Below are positions 51,576 to 58,812 of a stretch of DNA of 64,000 bases, in pieces. This DNA is from Clostridiales bacterium (GTDB taxonomy: Bacteria > Bacillota > Clostridia > Lachnospirales > Cellulosilyticaceae). The stretch lies in contig DYCF01000002.1 in assembly GCA_019418225.1 (NCBI GenBank), positions 1-64,000 of the forward strand. The letters run 5' to 3'. The notes beneath the pieces are model-generated. The model was not told the DNA's origin. It was given only the letters and a program-made list of their open reading frames with translations, and made no database searches. How positions within the stretch are numbered: position 1 is the stretch's first letter; each line of letters begins with the position of its first letter. The position numbers were made by a program, and so were the translations under genes.

Positions 51576-52787
51576 ATGAAAGTTGCATTATTGGGTTATG
51601 GCACAGTTGGTAGTGGGGTTGTAGAAGTTATAGGTGCCAATAAAGAAAGTATTGATAAGAAGGCAGGAGTACCTATTGAGATTAAATATGTTCTTGACCT
51701 AAGAGAATTTCCCGGAGATCCAGTAAATGATCTTATCGTTCATGATTTTAAGCAAATTGCAGAAGATGATGAAGTTGAGATTGTGGCAGAAGCTATGGGC
51801 GGTGTAGAACCTGCTTATACATTTGCAAAAACATGTCTTACAAGTGGTAAAAGTTATGTAACTTCTAATAAGGAGTTAGTAGCACTTCATGGTGCAGAAC
51901 TTTTAGAACTCGCAAGAAAAAACAATGTAAACTTCTTATTTGAAGCAAGCGTAGGTGGTGGCATTCCTATTATTAGACCACTTAATCAATGTTTAACTGC
52001 TGATGAGATTTGTGAAATCACAGGTATTTTAAATGGGACAACAAATTTCATTTTAACAAAGATGAAAAATGAAGGACGTAGCTTTGAAGATGTTTTAAAA
52101 GAAGCACAAGCATTAGGTTATGCAGAAAAAAATCCTGCAGCTGATGTAGAAGGTTATGATGCATGTCGCAAAATAGCAATTTTAGCATCACTTGCTTTAG
52201 GAGAGCATGTCAGTTTCGAAGAAATTCCTACAGAAGGCATTACAAAAATCACAGCAGAAGATATGGCTTATGCAGAAAAAATGGGTTATGTCATTAAATT
52301 ACTTGCAACTTGTAAAAAACAAGATGATGCAGTCTTTGCACGTGTTTCTCCAATGCTTATCTCAAAAAATCACCCACTTGCAATGGTAAATGATGTATTT
52401 AATGCAATTTTCGTAAATGGTAATGTGATTGGCGATGTGATGTTCTATGGCCGAGGTGCAGGTAAGTTGCCTACAGCTAGTGCTGTTGTTGCAGATATTG
52501 TAGATGCGGCTAAACATAAGGGAACTAACATTATTTCATTCTGGAGCCGTAAGAAAATTGAACTCAAAGATCAAAGTGATGTAAGAGTTAGATATTTTGT
52601 AAGAGTTAAAGATAATGAAGAAGTTATAAATAAGGTAAAAGAAAACTTTAAAGATGCTGAAGTGATTGAAGCAATGCCAGGTGAGTATGCCTTTATTACA
52701 GGATATTATACAGAAGGAATCTTTGCAGAAAAGATGGAAATCCTTCAAGATACAAATGTATTAAGTAAGATTCGCATAGAAAAATAA
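51576..52787 (+). CDS. hom: Homoserine dehydrogenase
   Basis: Reduces aspartate semialdehyde to homoserine, the branch to threonine and methionine. NAD(P)-binding ALLGYGTVGSGVVEV at the N-terminus, SNKELVALHG, FEASVGGGIPIIRPL and GILNGTTNFILTKM are all intact, with a C-terminal ACT domain (about 325-403) expected to sense threonine. 403 aa is standard. GGAGGGTG precedes ATG 51576. Together with lysC and thrB it covers most of aspartate to phosphohomoserine; asd and thrC are not here. Confidence 0.96.
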   Translation: MKVALLGYGTVGSGVVEVIGANKESIDKKAGVPIEIKYVLDLREFPGDPVNDLIVHDFKQIAEDDEVEIVAEAMGGVEPAYTFAKTCLTSGKSYVTSNKELVALHGAELLELARKNNVNFLFEASVGGGIPIIRPLNQCLTADEICEITGILNGTTNFILTKMKNEGRSFEDVLKEAQALGYAEKNPAADVEGYDACRKIAILASLALGEHVSFEEIPTEGITKITAEDMAYAEKMGYVIKLLATCKKQDDAVFARVSPMLISKNHPLAMVNDVFNAIFVNGNVIGDVMFYGRGAGKLPTASAVVADIVDAAKHKGTNIISFWSRKKIELKDQSDVRVRYFVRVKDNEEVINKVKENFKDAEVIEAMPGEYAFITGYYTEGIFAEKMEILQDTNVLSKIRIEK

Positions 52788-52901
52788 GGGCTGGCATCTA
52801 CTGAGGTAGAAAGTGTAACTAATAATGTACATACTAAGCTCATGCAATAATTTAATGACGCACTAAAGAAGAAATAACTTTGTTTATGTACATTTTTATT
52901 T

Positions 52902-52954
52902 AACCTATCCATTTATAAACTTATATTTGCTATAAGTTTATAAATGGATAGGTT
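52902..52954. repeat. Perfect 24-bp inverted repeat between hom and lysC
   Basis: Arms at 52902-52925 and 52931-52954 are exact reverse complements (AACCTATCCATTTATAAA... and ...TTTATAAATGGATAGGTT) around the 5-nt loop TTTGC. No T-run follows on either strand, so it is not a standard terminator. It lies 57 bp before lysC. Confidence 0.8.
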
Positions 52955-53011
52955 GGGAAAATAGATATTAAAGATAAACCACTTGGTTCATCAATTAAGG
53001 AGGAAGCTAAC

Positions 53012-54220
53012 GTGTTAATCGTACAAAAATTTGGCGGTAGTTCTGTGGCTAATGTGGAAAGAGTTTTTAATGTAGCAAACAGAATTGGAGAGACTTACAA
53101 AGCAGGGAATGACGTTGTAGTTGTTCTTTCTGCACAAGGGGATACAACTGATGATCTCATTGCAAAAGCTAAAGAAATTAGTAAAAACCCTGAAAAAAGA
53201 GAACTTGATATGCTTCTATCAACAGGAGAACAACAATCTGTTGCGCTTATGGCGATGGCACTTAAAGAACTAGGCTATCCATGTATTTCTTTAAATGCAC
53301 ATCAAGTAGGCATGTCAACCACATCTGCTTATGGGAATGCAAGATTTAAACGTGTAAAACCTGAACGTTTAAGAAGAGAATTAGACCGTAGAAACATTGT
53401 TATTGTAACAGGATTCCAAGGAATCAATCGTTTTGATGATGTAACTACCCTCGGTAGAGGCGGTTCTGATACAACGGCTGTAGCGATTGCAGCAGCACTT
53501 CATGCAGATAAATGTGAAATTTATACTGATGTAGATGGTGTTTATACAGCAGACCCAAGGGTTGTAAAAAATGCAAGAAAGCTTAATGAAATTTCTTATG
53601 ATGAAATGTTGGAGCTTGCTTCATTAGGTGCAAAAGTATTACACAATCGTTCAGTGGAAATGGCAAAAAAATATAATGTAGAATTAGTTGTTCGTTCAAG
53701 TTTAACAAAAGCAGAAGGAACAGTCGTTAAGGAGGCTTGTAAGATGGAAAGAATGTTAGTAAGTGGTGTAGCTGGAGATGACGAAATTGCACGTATCTCA
53801 TTAATTGGTCTTAAAGACACACCAGGAAAGGCGTTTGATATATTTGCAACACTTGCAAAAAAAGGAATTAATGTAGATATTATTTTACAATCAATTGGTC
53901 GTGACAAAACAAAAGATATTTCGTTCACAGTGCCAGAAACAAGTTTAGAAGATGCAAAACATGTTATTGAAGATAACAAAGAGCGTTGGGGGGTAGCAGA
54001 AGTAGATTACAATGAAAACTTAGCAAAAGTTTCTGTTGTAGGTGCTGGGATGGTATCCAATACAGGTGTTGCTTCTAAGATGTTTGAAGCAATGTATGAC
54101 TCAAATATCAATATACATATGATTTCAACTTCAGAAATCAAAATTTCAATTTTAATTGATAAAAAAGATATGAATAAAGCGATGAATGCTATTCATGATA
54201 TTTTCAAATTAGAAGACTAA
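53012..54220 (+). CDS. lysC: Aspartate kinase
   Basis: Phosphorylates aspartate, first step of the lysine/threonine/methionine pathway. KFGGSSVAN at the N-terminus, VVVLSAQGDTTDDLI, VTGFQGIN and TLGRGGSDTTAVAIA are hallmark sites. Two C-terminal ACT domains (about 265-402) should carry feedback control by lysine or threonine. 402 aa. The start is a GTG (53012) with AAGGAGG 7 nt upstream. No lysine riboswitch is visible in its leader. Confidence 0.95.
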   Translation: MLIVQKFGGSSVANVERVFNVANRIGETYKAGNDVVVVLSAQGDTTDDLIAKAKEISKNPEKRELDMLLSTGEQQSVALMAMALKELGYPCISLNAHQVGMSTTSAYGNARFKRVKPERLRRELDRRNIVIVTGFQGINRFDDVTTLGRGGSDTTAVAIAAALHADKCEIYTDVDGVYTADPRVVKNARKLNEISYDEMLELASLGAKVLHNRSVEMAKKYNVELVVRSSLTKAEGTVVKEACKMERMLVSGVAGDDEIARISLIGLKDTPGKAFDIFATLAKKGINVDIILQSIGRDKTKDISFTVPETSLEDAKHVIEDNKERWGVAEVDYNENLAKVSVVGAGMVSNTGVASKMFEAMYDSNINIHMISTSEIKISILIDKKDMNKAMNAIHDIFKLED

Positions 54221-54259
54221 TTTTATTAGAAGATTCATTTTAATAGTTTGAGGCGAGTC

Positions 54260-54293
54260 GGAGGTGAAGGACAAGGTTCCTCACCTCCTTTTG
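54260..54293 (+). terminator. Terminator-like hairpin between lysC and thrB
   Basis: GGAGGTGA pairs with TCACCTCC around a partly paired loop, followed by TTTTG. The T-run is short, so read-through into thrB is possible. Confidence 0.6.
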
Positions 54294-54378
54294 CTGATTA
54301 GGAAAATGCAACTTAAATTTGACGTTAATAGGAGAAGTCAATAATGACAACTCATTGCAGAAGACAGGAGTGAAACAA

Positions 54379-55287
54379 ATGATTAAAGTAAAAGTACCGG
54401 CAACGACAGCTAATATGGGACCGGGGTTTGATAGTATTGGGATGGCACTTGGCATATACAATATTGTTTATGCAGAAGAAATCAAAGAAGGATTAGAGAT
54501 TATTATTCAAGATGGTAATCCAGATATTCCAACGGATGAGACAAATCTTATTTATAAAACAATCTGTGCTTTTTATAAAAATATCAATCAGCCAGTACCA
54601 GGTCTTAGAATTATTCAACAAGATAGCATTCCACATACAAGAGGTCTTGGGAGCAGTGCGGCATGTATTGTTGCAGGATTACATATTGCCAATGCTATGA
54701 GTCAAAGCTTCTTTTCTAAAGAAGAACTTGTACAGATGGCAGCGCAGTTAGAAGGACATCCGGATAATACGACACCAGCTTTACTTGGTGGAATGACAAT
54801 AGGGGCAATGAACTCAGATGATATGAAATATGTAAAGGTACATGTGGCAGAAAATTTACACTTTGCAGTGATGATTCCAGATTTTACATTATCTACAGAA
54901 CTTGCGCGTGGGGTATTGCCTCAAACTGTACCATTAAAAGATGCGGTATTTAATGCATCTAGAGCAGCACTTTTAACAGCTTCTATGTTGACAGGTGATA
55001 TGGATAATCTAGAGCTTGCTATGCAAGATCGATTGCATGAACCATATCGTGCAAAACTTATTCCACATATGAATGAAATTTTAGAACAGGCACGTGAGTA
55101 TGGTGCAAAGGGGACATTTTTAAGTGGGGCAGGACCAACACTTATGGCTGTTGTAAAAAATGTAGTTGCTTTTAGAAAAGAAATGGTAAGTTTTCTAGAA
55201 GGTCTAGAGAATAAATGGCAAGTCCAAATGATTCAAGCTGACAATGAAGGGGCAAGAGTTTGGATTAATGAAGAATTACGTTATTAA
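54379..55287 (+). CDS. thrB: Homoserine kinase
   Basis: Phosphorylates homoserine for threonine synthesis. A GHMP kinase: VPATTANMGPGFDSIGMALG at the N-terminus, the ATP loop TRGLGSSAACIVAGL near residues 87-100, and SGAGPTLMAV near the C-terminus. ATG 54379 follows AGGAG; 302 aa. A longer frame from 54319 adds residues with no family support. Confidence 0.95.
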   Translation: MIKVKVPATTANMGPGFDSIGMALGIYNIVYAEEIKEGLEIIIQDGNPDIPTDETNLIYKTICAFYKNINQPVPGLRIIQQDSIPHTRGLGSSAACIVAGLHIANAMSQSFFSKEELVQMAAQLEGHPDNTTPALLGGMTIGAMNSDDMKYVKVHVAENLHFAVMIPDFTLSTELARGVLPQTVPLKDAVFNASRAALLTASMLTGDMDNLELAMQDRLHEPYRAKLIPHMNEILEQAREYGAKGTFLSGAGPTLMAVVKNVVAFRKEMVSFLEGLENKWQVQMIQADNEGARVWINEELRY

Positions 55288-55298
55288 TTAGCAATAAG

Positions 55299-55338
55299 AA
55301 GCAACCTAAAGGTGACAAAACTTATAGGTTGCTTTTTT
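55299..55338 (+). terminator. Terminator after thrB
   Basis: AAGCAACCTA pairs perfectly with TAGGTTGCTT, followed by four more T. Confidence 0.88.
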
Positions 55339-55421
55339 GTTGAATTATAGTTAATATTTGAAAAAAAATAAAATATATGATAATATAAAGACGCATATAA
55401 AATTAGAATGGGGTAATAAAA

Positions 55422-56978
55422 TTGAATAGACAGGTTTTTAGACATGGGGTAGTAATAAGTGCTTTGTTGGGATGTATTATTTTAAATAACCCGTCATTAA
55501 TAGAGCATAATATAAAATCTATAAGTATATTAATATGTCAATTTATAAATGTGATTTTAGGCGTTGCAGGATTTATGATGACGATGATTAATATTAATTA
55601 TGAAGAAGATAATCCTGTAATTTTGCTCGCATATGGGTATTTTTTAATGGGCTTTTTAGCAGTATTAAATATATACGTATATATAGGGGCTAATCGAGGG
55701 GAACCGATTTCAATTAATTATTATAAGAATCGTTTATTAATGCAGGTATTAGAAGGTATATATATATGTATTGTATTAAATATGGTGAATCAGAAGCAGC
55801 GGATAAAAGTATGGATGGGCATATTAGGGGCCATATCATTGATTGGGTTTGGATTTGTCATAAAGGGAGATTCTCTATTTTATTTTAAAATAGAGAGTTC
55901 ATATAAAATAATATATCTTATGGTAATTGCACTTATCGTTTTAGCAAGGTATAGGTGCTATAAGCACCAGGTTTATGAGGTGGATTTTGAGAAGATAGAA
56001 GTAGCAATGGTCTTTAAGGGGATGTACTTACTGGGGGCAATTAGTGCAAAAATGGAATTTAATAGTACATGGATGTTAGTGCTACATATTATTGATACGA
56101 TACATTATATTTATATTTATGAATTTATTTATGCGACAATAAAAAAGCAGTTTTGGGGGCCGGCAGGAAATTGCCTCAATAATACACAAAGTGAATTAGA
56201 AAAAGAAGAGCTGGAAAAGCATAATTTAGTATTTGCTTCTTATGCTTTGAAACAGTATGTAAATACAATTAATCATGAAGCCACACTGTTAAAAAAGAAA
56301 ATGGAACGAAATTGTGGCACGAGAAGTTTAGCACATTTAGAGAAAATAAAGAAAAATTGTATGAGGCTGATGAAACTTAGCAATAATATATTAGATTTGG
56401 GCCGAATGGATATTGGAAATGTGGCACATCACTATAAGTCGACAAATATGAATCAGCTCATAGAAGTACTTGTAGAGTCTATTTTACCTTATGTTGAAAG
56501 CAGGGGGTTACAGATTGAAATTAAGCAGACCAGTAAGCCTATTTATTGTTATGTAGATGCTGATGATATAGAGAGGGTGCTTTTAAATCTTATTTCCAAT
56601 GCTATTAAGTATAGTAAACCTAATGGAAAAATTAGCATTTACATTAATGAAAAACAAGAACGTGCCTATATATGTGTAGAGGATACGGGTATAGGAATCC
56701 CAGAAGAAAAATTAAAAAATATATTTGAACGCTTTGAGCGTGTTGAAACTGGCTTTGCAAGGACGCAAGAAGGTAGTGGGTTAGGACTTGCTATAGTCAA
56801 AAATATTATAGAGGCACATCAAGGGAAAATTAATATTTGTAGTAAAGAAAATCAAGGAACATTGGTGAGCTTAAATTTACCTATTTATCAGGGGCAGAAA
56901 AATAGACAGTTGGATATAAGATCTAAGGCGACACTTAAGCGCAAAATTGAAGTGGAGTTTGCAGACCTAAAGAGATAA
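55422..56978 (+). CDS. Membrane histidine kinase with intact ATPase and atypical H-box
   Basis: N-terminal half (1-240) is a block of about seven hydrophobic segments, likely a membrane sensor of unknown ligand. The C-terminal half has a dimerisation region whose phospho-acceptor position reads TINHEATLL around H285: the His and Glu are present but the usual L/K-x-T-P-L part is lost. The ATPase domain is complete: N-box LLNLISNAIKYS (N393), G1 DTGIGIPEEK, F-box FERFER and G2 GSGLGLAIVK. The start is TTG 55422 with GGGGTAA upstream. It is followed 13 nt later by a second kinase-like gene with the opposite defects. No response regulator is adjacent. Confidence 0.88.
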   Translation: MNRQVFRHGVVISALLGCIILNNPSLIEHNIKSISILICQFINVILGVAGFMMTMININYEEDNPVILLAYGYFLMGFLAVLNIYVYIGANRGEPISINYYKNRLLMQVLEGIYICIVLNMVNQKQRIKVWMGILGAISLIGFGFVIKGDSLFYFKIESSYKIIYLMVIALIVLARYRCYKHQVYEVDFEKIEVAMVFKGMYLLGAISAKMEFNSTWMLVLHIIDTIHYIYIYEFIYATIKKQFWGPAGNCLNNTQSELEKEELEKHNLVFASYALKQYVNTINHEATLLKKKMERNCGTRSLAHLEKIKKNCMRLMKLSNNILDLGRMDIGNVAHHYKSTNMNQLIEVLVESILPYVESRGLQIEIKQTSKPIYCYVDADDIERVLLNLISNAIKYSKPNGKISIYINEKQERAYICVEDTGIGIPEEKLKNIFERFERVETGFARTQEGSGLGLAIVKNIIEAHQGKINICSKENQGTLVSLNLPIYQGQKNRQLDIRSKATLKRKIEVEFADLKR

Positions 56979-56991
56979 AGGGGAGAAAAAC

Positions 56992-58512
56992 GTGGTTAAT
57001 AACATAAAGAGAGATATAATAGTTCTAGTAGGGGTAATAGGCACACTTTATGCTATTGCTAAAATTTTGGAGATTAATGAAATTCATCAGTTTTTATATA
57101 TCATGCTTATGATTATTGCAAGTATTATGATGTCTTGTATGCATGTAGTATTGTATAAGGGGGTTAATGTAGCAGAGTATACAGCATATCGCATGATAGC
57201 TACAATGCTTAACTTTCAGAGTATTAATATGTTATTAGGGTTATTAATGAATATGACGAATCATATAGCACCTATTACTTATATTATGGTACTATTTGAA
57301 TGCAATTTATTAGAACTCTTCTGCATACCGTTTATTATTAAGTATGTTGGAAAGCAAGTAGAAAAGGAAAGAATAGTAGTATTTGTTGCAGTGAGTTTTT
57401 TTGTTTCTACTTTAATTAGTAAGAAGGTGTATCATTACTGTGGCATAGGTGTATATGAAATACTCATGATTATAATCGCAGGCTTATTATTCTTCTCTAA
57501 TTTTATTGGAATGAAGCTGACGAGAGATTATAGTTGGAAGTTATCTAAAAAGGGGTACATATATTTAAATGCTTATTTTATAGCAAGGTGTATATATTAT
57601 GCTTTGGGTATTTATCAATCTTTACATAGAGAAGCGCCAGGCGCCATATATATGCGTTGGATTCTTATGGATATTCGCGTTATAACAATGTACTTTTTGG
57701 GGATAAGTATATATTATAATTGCTTAGAACTGACATGGAATCAGTTAGTAGAAAACGTTAGAAGTACAAAGGAAAAACTTTATAGTAATAATCAAGACAG
57801 GGATACAATTGTCAACTTATCTCATGAACTAAAAACACCAATTAATGTGATTCAAAGTGCAACACAAATACTAAGATTAGATGATAAATTAGATAAGAGT
57901 GCCGTGAAGGAACTTCAAAATATTCGTTATCAATGTAATGAAGCGATGAAGCTTATTACAAGTATGATTGATATAAATAAGCTTAGGGGAGGCTATTTGA
58001 AACCGAAATTTGAGGTATATAATGCTGTTGAAGGCATGGAAAATATAATAGATGCTTTTGCGACAGAGTATGAGGATGCAAACCTTATCTTCAATACAAA
58101 TGAAGAAGAGGTTAATTTAAAGATGGATATTGACTTGCTACAAAAAGCAGGTATGTATATTATAGGAATGATGCTTAATCACGGGCGAAAAGATATTTAT
58201 ATAGATATGTACTATAGTACCATTAATAGGCAACTTAGTATAAGAATTTATGCAACAGATATATGTCAGTTTATTTCAGAACATAATAATGATGTGGCAA
58301 AATGTAAGACGGAGCAAGTGGGCGATATACTGGCGTTAGAATTTATAAGACGTATTTTAGCATTACATGAGGCAGAAGTTATACATGAAGCAAGTGGATG
58401 CCTCCGCATTAATTTTATAGGCATGATAGAATCAGATGAAGAACCCGTTTTTTTAGAAGATAATATTGGGTATTTAAAGGATCAGATTAGAAGTTGTTAT
58501 CATATAACTTAA
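56992..58512 (+). CDS. Membrane histidine kinase homologue with perfect H-box but degenerate ATPase
   Basis: N-terminal half (1-245) again is a block of about seven hydrophobic segments. The H-box is canonical: VNLSHELKTPINVIQ around H278, followed by a normal second helix. The region that should be the ATPase (about 370-476) aligns by length with that of the preceding gene but lacks the N-box Asn, the DxGxG G1 loop (ATDICQF stands there) and the GxGxG G2 loop. It should not bind ATP normally, yet could accept phosphate from a partner. The start is GTG 56992 after AAAGGGGAG; 506 aa. Confidence 0.85.
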   Translation: MVNNIKRDIIVLVGVIGTLYAIAKILEINEIHQFLYIMLMIIASIMMSCMHVVLYKGVNVAEYTAYRMIATMLNFQSINMLLGLLMNMTNHIAPITYIMVLFECNLLELFCIPFIIKYVGKQVEKERIVVFVAVSFFVSTLISKKVYHYCGIGVYEILMIIIAGLLFFSNFIGMKLTRDYSWKLSKKGYIYLNAYFIARCIYYALGIYQSLHREAPGAIYMRWILMDIRVITMYFLGISIYYNCLELTWNQLVENVRSTKEKLYSNNQDRDTIVNLSHELKTPINVIQSATQILRLDDKLDKSAVKELQNIRYQCNEAMKLITSMIDINKLRGGYLKPKFEVYNAVEGMENIIDAFATEYEDANLIFNTNEEEVNLKMDIDLLQKAGMYIIGMMLNHGRKDIYIDMYYSTINRQLSIRIYATDICQFISEHNNDVAKCKTEQVGDILALEFIRRILALHEAEVIHEASGCLRINFIGMIESDEEPVFLEDNIGYLKDQIRSCYHIT

Positions 58513-58526
58513 AAAGGTAGAAGTGG

Positions 58527-58641
58527 GATAGAGAAACCAAGTAAAACCTTGAAATATACATGTAGGTAAATAGGTTTCTTCCGATGATTTCACATGACTA
58601 AAAATCATGAATAACTAAAATTTATAAATGTGAAATCTATA
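58527..58641 (-). repeat. MITE-like interspersed repeat, copy 6 (inverted, first of a tandem pair)
   Basis: Reads GATAGAGAAACCAAGTAAAA at the left and TATAAATGTGAAATCTATA at the right. It shares TATA (58638-58641) with copy 7. Nearly identical to copy 7, so this pair arose recently. Confidence 0.88.
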
Positions 58642-58752
58642 GAGAAACCAACTAAAACCTTGAAATATACATGTAGGTAAATAGGTTTCTCTCAATGATT
58701 TCACATGACTAAAAACTGTGAATAACTAAATTTTATAAATGTGAAATCTATA
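58638..58752 (-). repeat. MITE-like interspersed repeat, copy 7 (inverted, second of the tandem pair, 115 bp)
   Basis: Begins TATAGAGAAACCAACTAAAA and ends TATAAATGTGAAATCTATA. GAGAAACC/GGTTTCTC and GATTTCACAT/ATGTGAAATC form two stem-loops. The right end plus flanking DNA creates TATAAT (58749-58754) upstream of tex, which might serve as a -10 element. Confidence 0.88.
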
Positions 58753-58812
58753 ATAAAAGTATTAAATATGCTAAAATAAGGAATTATAAATCAAGTAGAT
58801 AAGGAGAATACC

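Noticed and set aside
52788..53011. Lysine riboswitch before lysC
   Set aside because: The segment is too short and holds only a simple perfect hairpin, without the lysine aptamer's conserved junction sequences.
53596..53979. 127-codon minus-strand open frame inside lysC
   Set aside because: Antisense to conserved aspartate kinase sequence, with no ribosome site.
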